A stretch of DNA of 64,000 nt, from positions 1,240,001-1,304,000 of the forward strand of contig JASJZH010000002.1 of NCBI GenBank assembly GCA_037178975.1, read 5' to 3'. Both the position numbers and the translations under genes were made by a program. The DNA comes from Oscheius tipulae (lineage: Eukaryota > Nematoda > Chromadorea > Rhabditida > Rhabditidae). This document shows positions 46,301-60,690 of the stretch, one piece after another (the stretch's first letter is position 1; each line of letters opens with the position of its first letter). The notes below the pieces were generated by a model. That model ran no database searches and was not told the DNA's origin. It was given only the letters and a program-made list of their open reading frames with translations.

Positions 46301-46658
46301 ACTAGGAGATCGAATCTGCCTGTCGCGTCGACAGACCACCGCCATCCTTTTCTTTCTCACGTCCAAGTGCAGTCTTTTGGGGGATCACCGAAACCAATCT
46401 CCAGACCTGAATCAGTCTTATCTTTAAAGGACCGTCTCTCTGTCCTCTATCCAGTCCAAAGATTCCCACTCAGTGGCAAGGAAACAAAGCCATTCTGTGG
46501 TTCCGATCTATCCATCTCACTTCCAGATCAAATCTTTGCACGTACGCTGGATTCCTTCGGCGCAGGGACAAGTCCGATGAATCTTCTGATCTTTCTCTAC
46601 GTGAACAATTCATTATTTTTCCCCGTAAAGAACCCATAAACGGTCACATATCACACAT
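43359..46658. other. Gene-free 3.3-kb region
   Basis: No supported gene. It holds a short hairpin (44725-44764, arms CCATGGAAGTTTAATA / TATTAAACTTCTATGG). A stretch at 44600-44690 resembles 49545-49640 (CAACTTTG...CGCTCTAGA...TTGTC), a decayed shared repeat. It should also carry the MLT-10-like promoter at its left edge. Confidence 0.55.
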
Positions 46659-48616
46659 CTAATCCTTCTTATACCGCCAGGAATCGTAGCGAAGGTGGAG
46701 GGTTCCACAGTCGTAGCCCGAACTGGACAATACCTTCAGCAAGCGCTTGTAGAGAATCTCTGAGAAATGTGTTTTTTGGAAGAGACATTCCAGATGGAAA
46801 AAAGGCAAAAGGTCATCGGAGAAGCCAGATTTAACTGCTGACCATCCGACATTATGGACTGGGTCGAAAAGTAGGGTGTAGTTCTGAAATATGGCTCGGA
46901 TTATAAAATTTGAAAGAGGTTATACCTCTGTTTCAACGAAATTGGCATTGGGGATGCGTTTCCGGTAGTCGAGGAGTTCCTTGAGAGAGCAACCAAGATG
47001 ACGGGTTCCGCAGAGAGACCAGAACAGAGGCTCCTCCTCATTGCTTTCTAAGACACTGGGAACTGCGTCGCTGAGAAGGAAGGTTCTGGAATGTACAGCA
47101 GTTTAGGAAATAAACTAGCTACTTCAAATCTGTAACTCCCTTATGCCGTCTCTCTGTCGGCATCTGAATTGTTAAGTAAACCCGTACCGCGCTTTGGAAC
47201 TGACTTGAGACAAAACGTATTTGCAAGAGACGTTCGTCCGCGACACATGTCAACTCCAACCTATTTAAGCAATTCAGATGCCGACGGCGGCTTCGCAGCC
47301 CTTTGGTCTTAAATTTGAATTGATCCCTAGTAGCAGTTTCCTCCACAACTGGCTTGTCCCCTTGTCGTTTGACATGAAATGACTAGTCAGCGTTTTTGGG
47401 TATTAGTGTTAATGAGCAAGAAACCATAATGGACGGACACCATTGCGCTATAGTAAAGAAAGATAACACTTGAAAAAATACGTATAGCCATTTCTGTCAA
47501 GTATTATCCATGATTAGAGTTGATCAGTCGAGTCAGGAAATGCTTAAACAGTTCAAATTTTAAATCGCTCCGCCAGAAGCGTAAGCGAAAAGTGCTTATC
47601 AAATATTGTCTGTAGAAACAAAATTTTAATTGAAGGCAAACCTGATAGCAGTAGTGGCTCTATTTCTGTTCAACGAGGCGAACTGAAGACATCTGACAGC
47701 CCTGTAATTGGCGAAGAGGTGGACCAATGTAAAGGACTGAAATTTTCTAATTTCTGAAATAACGCTCGACTTACAATGAACAGCAGCCAGATGACTGGAT
47801 AGTTTCCACTGACAGCCGGTAACAAAACCAGCGAGAGTAGTAGAGCCACAATGTTGACCAGTGTCTCCTGACTACCATCCTTGGCTGCCACGTCGGCCAA
47901 ATTGTTCCTCAAGGCTTGGTGCTGTGTGATGGCTGTTCTTGTAGCTCCACCAGCCACACCGACTACACAGCGGAACAGGGAGGCGGTACAAGCGAGAAGC
48001 AAGAACAGGGGCGGAAAGTATGGGAGTAGGAGATCAACGAAGAAAGAGACATCGTTGAGGATATCTGCCATGAGCCGCCATCGCTTCGGATTTGCGTCCA
48101 GGTCACTTCCTTTGAGGTAGGTGAAGGTGATTCGTCCGGCCATTCCGAGACCATCTTTCAGGAGCCAGGTGAGGGATGCCGCTAAGGCTGAGGCTTTCTG
48201 AAAACGAGTCTCTGTCTCTGTCACTGTCCAAAATGAAAAAATAACCGATGTCCCTACCTCATCCCCCACTCCAGCCCCTCGAAGTACAGCCTCCGTAGCC
48301 AGAGCTCCTGTCAAACTACTGGCCAGGGCTTGTAGAGTGTCCCAGATCTGGTAGGTCAGGTAATCAGCGCTGACAGAGTTAGGGTAGCCTGGAAATATTC
48401 ATCGTCTCTGTGACCATATCTATGTTTCTGAATATCGAACCTAAAAACATTAAAAGACTCACCATTTGGAAGAAAAACAGAAACGAAGCCGGCTTTGACC
48501 GATTCCAGCGAATAGTTGACAGAGATAGTTTCTTGAGAGGTCACATCTGATTTCCCGTCCTTGTGGAGGCTAACTTTCCGTATGGGACGACCATCGTACT
48601 CTTCGGAGAAGCTCAT
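46659..48616 (-). CDS. RUSF1: RUS family protein (RUSF1, DUF647)
   Basis: Six exons (48616-48463, 48388-48258, 48197-47775, 47736-47642, 47085-46926, 46883-46659) give 395 aa. The DUF647 core is unmistakable: YPNSVSADYLTYQIWDTLQA, LATEAVLRGAGVGDE, TWLLKDGLGMAGRI, WRLMADILNDVSFFVDLL, GGATRTAITQHQA and DVAAKDGSQETLVN. Several segments are hydrophobic and membrane-like. Plant RUS proteins take part in UV-B and auxin responses; the animal member has no settled role. The 5' end has an acceptor-like TTTCAG four bases before the ATG. Intron 4 (47086-47641) holds an inverted repeat. Confidence 0.95.
47157..47285. repeat. Inverted repeat in the RUSF1 intron
   Basis: GTCGGCATCTGAATTGTTAAG (47157-47177) is the near-perfect reverse complement of TTAAGCAATTCAGATGCCGAC (47264-47285). 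Confidence 0.8.
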
Positions 48617-50666
48617 TGTCCTGAAATTGAATAAATATTCTCCGAAGTAACAGAGAAGATTTGCGTAAAGCGAGTTATCAAATTCAATGTGTTGTTCCTT
48701 ATTATGCGACGGATGGAAATATCGCGCTATTTTTCGAAACAGGGAAGCGTGTAGATCGCCGAAAGCCACGCAATACTTTCTGACCTCGAGTCCTTACACC
48801 TCCGTTTCCGCGTTTTCTTGTTTTACGTTTCCTTTAAAAAAAATTTAAATTGAAAACTTTTGACTAGAAACATGGCCTGTGTCGTAACATGTTTAGTTGA
48901 CATTTCATACCTTACCAGTCGCTTCCGCTTCTGGCGGAGCGTTGCAATGCACTCCCCGCAATTTGTATTGTTCGGGTCTCCTCTGTCGACTTGTCAACTC
49001 TAATCTGGGGTCAACTCTTATTAAAGTGTTAAGGTAGCCCGAAGTTCTTTTCGCCCGTTTGACCCCGAAAATAGGAAAAAAAAACGCGAATCTGAGGAAC
49101 ATTGCCTTAACAAAATTTTACGAGGAATCCGGTTATTGTTTCCGCTTGCCAAAAATCGGTCGTTTACGCGGATTCGCCTGACTTTTTCAGGAGGTCAGAG
49201 TAGTTGACAGAAAACGTCCTGTCGAGAATAAGAAGCAGAGATTGTTCTGAAGTAAATATAGCCTGTTCAGGAACGGGATTAACTGGTGTCATACTGTAGA
49301 ATTTCCTCCGGGCCAGTCCTTCAACATCAGCGGATTTTCGCAGCTTTCCTGTTTTTTTTTTCACCAATTTTCTCAATTTTTTACGGTTATTTTCAAACAT
49401 AGCGAATGAAAACAGGAAAGGTTGATAAGCAAGAAAAATCGTAGAAAAATCAGGTGAAATCCGTTGCCAACTGTTAAAGGACTGGCACGACCCGCGAGGA
49501 AAAATCCTACAGTAACCCCACTTCTGAACAGACTATACCAATAGTAGATGGCAATTCAACTTTGGAATCGCTCTAGAGCGTTGACTTTGTCACAGTAAGG
49601 ACGCTCGAAATACTGGAAAGTGGCGCAAACGCTAAGTCTGCAATCGTAGGCCAACGGACGGCAAAATCCGTCGGAGAGGGCAGGTCTAACTTCTGAAAGC
49701 GCCATGGTGGCTGTGTTTTTGTAGAGTTGTCCGAGGTCATGAAACAAAAACGAGAATTGACATCTGTTACGGACAGATGCCTTTGTCATTTGTAAAGATA
49801 GAATACTGTCCTAATGGTAACCGATTTTTCCCAGTTTTGAAACATTTCAAGCTGTATATTTGTTAGGAATGTCCTAAAATGAACTTCAAAAACCAGTTCC
49901 ACGTTGGCACACTCAATTCAAATACACCTGGAAGGAAGAAAAACAACGGGAACAAACCTACCCTCTCAATAGTTTGTCTCCCTTCCAGAAGCCGTCTCTT
50001 TAGACTCAGAGCTATACCAGTTTGTGTCTCCCTCGGCGTGTTTGAAAAATTATCGGCTAAGCGGAGCGCATAATCCCCGCTGTTGAATTAGCATACGGCT
50101 AGTCAAATCAACGGGAGCCTCGTCCTGCAATCCCCGAAATGACGTCGCGTAAACGGTGCGCCCACACAGCTGGTTTCGAGGAGGCTAGTTCTCTGTCTCT
50201 CACTCTCTCTGCTTGTCGTAATACGAAACAATCAATACATTCAGGGTTGGACAGATTGGTTCCGAGTGCGCTGTCATTAACAGCCGACCCAGCTGTGTCC
50301 TCGGCTCTGTTTTTCTGACTGGCACTTTCGCCACTCTTTGCCGATCCCATTCGGCCAGTCTATTACACGCGCAATTTGTTGTGTTCACGACTTTTTCTAT
50401 CTTATCATTTCTTTTGGCAAGACGGGTTCCGCTGTACTGGTGGTATGGATCAGAGAGACAGAGACAGAGTGACTCACTATTTATGCCTTTGTCTCTCTTA
50501 TCATTTCTCCGGAACGAGTTGCATGCTTGTGGCAACCGTGTCAATGAGTCAGAGGGCGACCCCTCCCGGGAGTATCATAACCACTGCCTCTCTCCCGCTT
50601 CGTTTTTCACCTCCCGCCTTGCTATCCCCAGGGAGCCGTAATATTTTCTCTCATTTCAGCGTATGC
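48617..50666. other. Divergent intergenic region RUSF1/CYRI
   Basis: Contains MITE family B copy 2 (49257-49537) and a decayed repeat piece shared with 44600-44690. It must include promoters for both flanking genes. I see no coding gene. Confidence 0.55.
49257..49537. mobile_element. MITE family B, copy 2
   Basis: Begins TATAGCCTGTTCAGGAACGG and ends CTTCTGAACAGACTATA. The inside (CTGGTGTCATACTGTAGAATTTCCTC, ACGGTTATTTTCAAACATAG, GTTAAAGGACTGGC) matches copy 1 end to end. Confidence 0.85.
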
Positions 50667-52425
50667 ATGTCGAGCACCTCGTGTGGCGAGCTCGTCCGCT
50701 CTATGCTCAGGAGCCCCTGTGATGGCTTTCACAAGGAGATCGACTGCATTGAGGTAGGCTACCTGCTCTCACTACTTCTTACAAACTGTAAAAAATAGTA
50801 TCTGTTTGCCTTCTTACATCTTGCCGCTCCAATTTATCACCGTGACAAATCGCTTGAGCGAAAATCACACCAGCTGACACTTTCTGGGTTTTATTGGTCT
50901 AAAAATCTTTGAAAAAGGGTCTGCTACTGCCGGAAATCAATGTCCATCAAGTTCAGTTGACAGGAGTTGATGTCTCTCTCTCTTTCTTTCTGTCATGTTT
51001 CTCTCCAAAATTGCCCCCAGTATGCCCGGTAGTTGTCAAGCGATCGCACGCTAAGCTGACCAGCAAACAGAGAGCTTATGTTCGGCAAAAAGAGGAAGAG
51101 AAAAAGTTGATTTTCTGTCTCTTTACCTCTCTGTCTCTCGCTGTCTCATTTGTGAATCCGTAAAGTGGACAAGACCAGCTGCCCCAGAGAAACATGATCC
51201 CGTCCATTGTGCGAATGCCCTTGTCCTCTTGAATATGATCCCTTTGACAAGCTGTCATTTGCAGATCTTCCTCGATTTCGAAAATGCCAGCCCCACGGAG
51301 GCCGAGCAGCCCATTTTCGACAGATGTGTCCAAATGCTCTTCAATTGTGCTCAAACACTGGAAGATGTGCGCAGTTATGGCAAAGGTTAGAGCGGCATTT
51401 CATGCATAGAGAGCGGAATTTTGAAGGGGCTACGGATGAGATCAGAGAGGCCCTGCAGCATCCGGATAACGAAGAGGGTGTTCAGAAGGCGAATCTGGTA
51501 GTCGAGATGTATGTATTGAGGATTAAGGACTACTATCATTTGGCTCATGAGCTGCAGAAGGTGAGTACAGGGTTGGGAGAGGATTAAGGACTACTACCAT
51601 TTGAGAGAAAGATAGAGGGAAAGACAGAGAAACAGAAAGAGAGAAACAGACAGTTTTCAGTTGATGACCGACCTTCTCTGGGACCTCTGCTCCGGTCCAC
51701 TTCCTCCAGATGAACAGCTGGAAAGGAAGCAGGCCAATGCTGCACAACTGGCTCGACTTGTCAACTTCGTTCTAGACTTCGATGCCGTAAAGGTACCGTA
51801 ACCCTCAATTTTCCATATGATAGTTGTTAGATGTGCACTCCCGCCCTCCAGAACGACTTCAGCTACTACCGAAGATCCATGGGAAAGGGACAGCTGGATG
51901 CCAGTGAGATTGAGCTGGCCAACCAGATCAGTCTCTTCCTGGCAGCTCCTACGCCTATGCTAGGAACTCTAAGATCAGCCTGTCTGGAGTTTGTCGACGC
52001 ACATCCAGACCTTCCTCTCAACAATACAACAGATATTTTGGCAACCATTGTCAAGTGAGTAGAGACGTGACAATGACATGTCAATTTCAGGGCCTGTCGC
52101 TTCATGGTCTGCAACGCTGATCCCTGTTCCCGTCTCAATGATTCGACTCGTCTCTTCTGTATCCGGGTCATGGTCGGATGCATTATTCTATTCGACCACG
52201 TGGATGAGTTCGGTGCATTTGTGAGGTGAGTATTACTGTCACAGTCACTGCCACTGTTCGCAATTCAGAGACGCCCCAATCAACATGAAAGCCGCCGTGA
52301 CCGTTATCAAGGAGCACGCGGCCCCAGAACAGGCCGAAGCCCTTCTGAACTCTCTCCGATACACCACCAAGCACTTCAACTCTGCCTCTACTCCCAAATC
52401 TACAAAAGCTGTCCTCTCAATCTGA
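50667..52425 (+). CDS. CYRIB: CYRI/FAM49, Rac1-binding inhibitor of the Scar/WAVE complex
   Basis: Seven exons (50667-50753, 51265-51385, 51427-51560, 51661-51792, 51831-52054, 52091-52225, 52269-52425) give 329 aa. Family blocks: FLDFENASPTEAEQPI, TLEDVRSYGKG, IREALQHP, ALQNDFSYYRRSMG, LCIRVMVG-like FCIRVMVGCIILFDHVDEFGAF, NMKAAVTVIK and LLNSLRYTTKHFN. Known family role: binds active Rac1 at the plasma membrane and counters Scar/WAVE, limiting Arp2/3-driven protrusion. Vertebrate proteins start MGN and are myristoylated on Gly2; this model starts MSSTSCGEL and has no Gly2. An acceptor-like TTTCAG lies 7 bases before the ATG and the frame stays open across it, so an upstream coding exon is possible. 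Confidence 0.94.
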
Positions 52426-53261
52426 ATCTCTTCCCTTTCCCTCCCGGCTCCACAGTATTCCCGGTGCCTCTTTTGGGCCAAACAGTTCGGTGATCGAGTC
52501 TCTAGTCTCTCTGTCTCTCTAGTCGAGATCCCCGCTCAAACAGTTCAACTAATTCTATGGCTCAATTTGAATCTTGGCCTTTTTCACCCTCATTGTCCCA
52601 ACAAAACAAGCCTGTGTTATCTATTGTCACTTCTGAATGAACTTCTTATTACAGCAAATGTGAAGTGACAGATAGCCTAAGAAGCAGGAAAGGGGACGAT
52701 TCTGTTGCGCGAAGTCAAAATGACTAAATTAGAGGCATCTTACAGGAATATACAAGTCAAGTTTCCTAACTACAATTTAGTCAGTTCTACAGCAGCCTTC
52801 TGAACTAGGATGTTGTCCCTTTGGTATTTTCTCGTCCCCACTCTCTACTTCAGTAGTCTACTCAGCTGTCAACACCAAGTCTCTTAATTCAGTAGTGCTG
52901 TCGCCGTTTCTGTTCCCCTGTCTCTCTATGTAGAAGTCCAGTGGAGCTCTCTCATCCACATTCTCTACTCTCAGTAGTCTCCTCGACTGTTAATGGTGAG
53001 TCTCTTAGTTGAGTAGTACTGTCACTATGTCTCAGTCGCTCTGTGTGTTCTGTCTCTCTAGTACCACTGTACTACTCTGTCTGTCTCTACCTAAATTTGA
53101 AGGGTAGATATATTCATTTTGAGACAGCCATGAGACAAAAAAACACAAGTAGGGAGGGGGTGGGAAATGATGGATAAGGCAAAAAAATAATAATTCTTAG
53201 GGCAATTGACCGTGTGTGTGGTGTGTTTGGGCGCGGGATTGAACACTCTTCCTCTTTCTTC
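52426..53261. other. Convergent spacer CYRI/CDC-42
   Basis: Contains the 3' UTRs of both genes and repeated pyrimidine-rich blocks (TCTCTAGT, CTCTGTCTCTCT). Three similar stretches with CTACTCTCAGTAGTCTCCTC-like text at 52845, 52965 and 53060 suggest a weak ~110-bp local duplication. No gene seen. Confidence 0.5.
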
Positions 53262-56693
<3,432 letters not shown>

Positions 56694-58122
56694 TCATGGA
56701 AAGAACGAGAAGGATAGCGTCACAGGGAGACACAGTCAGTGCTAGTACAAACGCTGAATGACTCAGGATCGAAATCGATTGAAGCCCGGAGGGGGAGGAG
56801 GTTGGAGAGAGACAGAGATAGCGGAAAAGATGATGTTCCGATAGAAAGACTGGCAGAAATTGCTTGGATTTTGAGGTAAACATGACCAAATTGGGACTGA
56901 AGGTGACCAAACTTCAGCATTTTAGGTGCTCCAATTGTTTCCAGGGAATTCAATGAACTTCCGGACGAATTTCCCATTAAATATAAAAAATTTCAAAGAT
57001 AAAATGACAACAAAAGCTTGAGTGAATCGATCGAATACCACTATCAGCGATTGGCCACGGAAAAATCAACGGATCTCCAATGTTTTCAAAGATTTCTAGT
57101 CGATTCTATCGACTTTTCGGACAATTTGGGACCAATTTTTTTTTGAAAACAAAGAGAAATAGACGAGAACATTGGAAAAAAAGACTAGAGAAATACGGCT
57201 GCCAATGATTGCGAAACAAAATAACAGGCAACAGGCGACTTTTTAGTGATTTCATCATGTTTCCGATGTTTCTTGGGTCGAATTTCAGTTTGGAACCGCA
57301 GCGAAATGGTCTAAACAGGCTGTCTTTTAACGGAAAAGGGCAGAAAATGGAACGATCGGGGAGCCAAGGACAGGAGACAGTTTTTCCAGCAATATTTTCT
57401 ACTCTTATGAGGTCTAAGCAGCTCCTACTTGTCAAAGAGACCATTTACGTTTAAAGAATGAAAAAAATGAGACAGGAAACGAGGCTAGAGGCGAAAAACG
57501 TCGAATTTGGGCCATGAGGACTTGACAGCCGGAAATTAGGCATTTTCAGCAATTTTTGGACAGCTTTTTTTCTCTGACGGATAGACTGTACTTATATGTA
57601 ATTTCATAGTCAAAAATCAGAAATTTAGTCCAAACATGGGAGCAAAATGGGAGAGGAAATGGTGCAGACTAGATTAAAAAAAACTGTAGTCGGAATTTAA
57701 ATACCGTGCAAACTTTACAGTTACCGAAAATTGGCGCGAACATATTTTCCAGTGATTACTCTCACTGAATTTTTACCGAGTTTCAGCATTTTAGGAGGCA
57801 AAAAAGCAACGAGAAGGGTCCGAAAACAGTCCCTGAAACGAGGTGGGACGGCATTGGCCGCGAGGCGGTCGCGCCGCGTACAACAATTTAGCCCCGTAGC
57901 GCTAGAACCTAGAACGCACAGCCTCCCGGACTACACGACACACACGAACAGAAACATCACAACGACAAAGAGAAGGTCTCTCGGTGTAAATTGTTGTTAT
58001 AAATGGTAGGAAAATGGCTGCGCGGCTTGAGAAAAGAAAATGGAGGCCTCAAGTCTTTAGAATAGCGGGGATCCAGCACTTCCCCTCCATTTTACGCTCC
58101 AAGACTGAATATTTGAGCTTTT

Positions 58123-58175
58123 GCTTGTTCTGAAAAGTTGTAAAGCAGAAAAAATGCTACAAATTTGTGGAACAT
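58123..58175. repeat. Dispersed TGTTCTGCA/TTGTAG hairpin, copy 5
   Basis: TTGTTCTGAAAAGTTGTAAAGC pairs with GCTACAAATTTGTGGAACA. Confidence 0.7.
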
Positions 58176-58300
58176 AAAAAAAATCTGAAAATGTGGGCGT
58201 GTGCCCCAAAAGGAGATGTTAAGCTGTGACAGTACAGACTTGGCTGTACAAGGGGGTATAAACCCCATTTTTCGAGATTAACCACTGGTTTCTCGATTTT

Positions 58301-58357
58301 ACGATGTTTTGCAAAGTTATAGCCTTTGATCCACTTTACAACATTACTGAACATTGC
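58301..58357. repeat. Dispersed TGTTCTGCA/TTGTAG hairpin, copy 6
   Basis: ACGATGTTTTGCAAAGTTAT pairs imperfectly with CTTTACAACATTACTGAACA. Confidence 0.65.
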
Positions 58358-58955
58358 TAAGCTCAAAAAAGAAACTTTTGCACCCTACATAAGCACTAAA
58401 GTGGCGGCTTGTGTTCAACTACTACTAAACTAGGTAGTAGCTGTTTCTCTTCAATTTCAAAGGTTTCTATAGTATTTTACACTAAAATTTGATGCCAACA
58501 GAGTAGATTAAAGTTGAATCGGTTGACCCCACTTTGGAGAGACAGAACAGCCTTCGCGTCCCCCACACGACCATAAGCCGAGAGGCAAACCCGCAAGCGG
58601 GAAAAATTCCACTCACTGGACAAGGAATGCTTGACCAATACCATGGTTTACATAGAGGGTCCTACCTTCATCTCTTTCTTGTTTCTTTTATCCATTGGCA
58701 GTCCTGGACGGAAAAACTATTTGTCTGGCAGGAGGTCGAGTGGGACGAGATATATCCTCATTTTGAAACTGTCTGGCCATCTGGGTTGTGAGTCAAGAGA
58801 CTGACGGTTGAGAAATTCATGCAAAACAGCTTGTTGTTTTTGGAGAAACTGTTTCGTAACAGCTCGGTCAAAGGACTAAATGACACTGTAAGACAGAGAC
58901 AAAGAGACAGGGAGATAGCTAGTCGAAGAAGAGATAATTTATTGCACCGGTTTTA

Positions 58956-59583
58956 TTAGTAAGTGTATTCTGCTTTGAAATTCTTCGCCATGACTCCGTA
59001 CTGGTTATTGGCCACACAGGCATAGACGCCCTGATCACCCATCGTTGCCGGGTCTGAAAACATAGATTTCTGAAACGGCTCCTTCTCTACCAATTTCCAG
59101 CTTGCTCCATAGAGTTTCGTTTGGCAGAGGCTTCTCATAATACTGAAAAACGAATGATTGTGCTAGATTCTGAACTCACGTGGATATTTGGCTTGGGATG
59201 TATCTCCGAGCCTTCTTTGAACCATCTCACAGTCGGCCGTGGCTCTCCTCTTGCCTAAAATGGATAGTTTCTGAAAACTTTGGCGTAGACCTTACCTTAC
59301 AAATAAGCACTAGTTTATAGCCAAGTCTGAAGGTTTGGGAGAAGTGTGAGCCAGTAATTATTTGAGCACTCTGAACAGATAAGTTAGTCAGTCACTGTCA
59401 CTGTCAACATTACTCCAAACTCACTCTATTATCAGCCAACGTGTTGTGTACCAGCGAAAACTCCGCAACTTGAGCAAACTGCAAATTACTCTTTCCCTTT
59501 CCTTTGCCTCCTCTCCTGCCTCCACGACCATCTGCCTCCCAGACAAGATATAACAAAAGGAGTGTCACAGTTAGTGCTCTCAT
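58956..59583 (-). CDS. Secreted one-immunoglobulin-domain protein (OIG type)
   Basis: Five exons (59583-59425, 59370-59296, 59254-59180, 59142-59091, 59053-58956) give 152 aa. A signal peptide (RALTVTLLLLYLVWEADG) is followed by a basic Gly/Arg/Lys stretch (GRGGRRGGKGKGK), a linker with one N-glycosylation site (NRS), and a single I-set Ig domain: Cys in LVLICKARGEPRPTVRWF, Trp, then GDQGVYACVANNQYG. The protein ends just after the domain with no anchor. Nematode oig and zig genes of this design act at the neuron or muscle surface to hold axons or organise synapses. The ATG follows TTTTCAGATA, another acceptor-like leader. Confidence 0.9.
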
Positions 59584-59959
59584 TATCTGAAAATAGTCAT
59601 AAATGAGGAATGAAGAGAGTTCGAGAGAGAGGAGAGGATCTGATCGAAGGCAGCTGCTGGAGCCGCATTACGACATGTGTCCACGTGTTGAAGAAAAATT
59701 TAAAAGTAGAAGGATATTCTTCGTTTCAGATGATGACCTTCTCGCTAGGGAATAGCACTTTAGCGAGAAAGACCGATTCGCATCCACTCAGCAGCTAATT
59801 CAGCAGACAACGTTCGATTTGCTCCCATGAAAATATACGGAACTTTTCAGGAACAGAAACAGAAAGACAAAGATTTTTGCGGAGTTTTCGCTTGTACACA
59901 ACACATTGGCTGATAATAGAGCTAGTTTGAAACGACGATGACGGTGACATTGACAGACT

Positions 59960-60198
59960 TTATCGAACTGATATGACAGAACTCGATAGTTTGCCCGATG
60001 TCTCAGCTGCAGCGGCGGTTTCTTCCAAATCGTATAGAATTTTCGCCAGTCCAAGACTTCGTATTCCAAAATCATCACTGCCTCTTCTTATCCTCGCAGT
60101 GCCACCGAGGCCCAGTTCAAACCTTGTGAGTTGACTATCGTCCAATACTTGTAGTCCTTCTGATTCACTCCAGAACCGACAATCTTGATTGCATGTCC
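59960..60198 (-). pseudogene. Fragment of a papain/cathepsin B-type cysteine peptidase
   Basis: From an acceptor (AAATAG|GG) the minus strand reads GHAIKIVGSG, then YKYWTIVNSQGLNW, which are the catalytic His and Asn blocks of C1 peptidases; the canonical NSWG is NSQG here. A one-base loss at about 60111-60115 shifts the frame. The rest (GLGGTARIRRGSDDFGIRS) continues the family pattern in the second frame. It then runs into an unrelated tail (ETAAAAETSGK). No exon with the active-site Cys (QGxCGSCWAF) is seen upstream. So it is a truncated, frameshifted relic. Confidence 0.75.
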
Positions 60199-60690
60199 CT
60201 ATTTCATCTCTTGAACGCTTGCCTTGCCGAGAAATTACAACTTCCTTTACAGTATGCAGAAGTAGGAATGGTAAATTTCTAGGACAACTTTAACTAGTCG
60301 CTTCTTTGTCGTCGGACAAGAAAAGCGGCAACTACGACATTTCGATAGGATGGCGAAGGATATCCGGCAGGTATGTTCCTCTGTCTCTCTGGGGCGAGTA
60401 TCTCTGTTCCTCTCTCTATCTTTCTCTTTCTCTCTCTCTATCTGCCTCCCTATACTTTACTATTTTTTGTTGTTGTTGTCACTTCACCTCTTTGAACCCA
60501 GTTCTTATTTTCACTTCCCCTGGGCTCCCGGATAAAGACACGCCGTTCTTCTGCCCTCAATCGATGTGTAATTGCCCAGCTCCTAACCTGGGGGTCCAAT
60601 TTTCCTATATGCACTCCCAAGGGTCTCTATTACAACTTGTACTTCCCTCTTGACCACTCCAACTTCAGCCTTTTTTGGCTTCAGATGTGA

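Noticed and set aside
46298-46639. Open frame of 113 codons with SHVQVQSFGGS, resembling SHVHVEQFGGS in the doublecortin-domain protein
   Set aside because: Only 11 residues agree, no splice structure or domain supports a gene, and it sits in the 3' flank of RUSF1. The likeness may be chance.
58420-58445. let-7-like words CTACTAC / GTAGTAG forming a tiny hairpin
   Set aside because: The stem is about 10 bp with an 8-nt loop, far too short for a pre-miRNA, and the mature let-7 sequence is absent.
58534-58791. 85-codon plus-strand open frame ending VEWDEIYPHFETVWPSGL
   Set aside because: No family, start context or exon partners; treated as chance.
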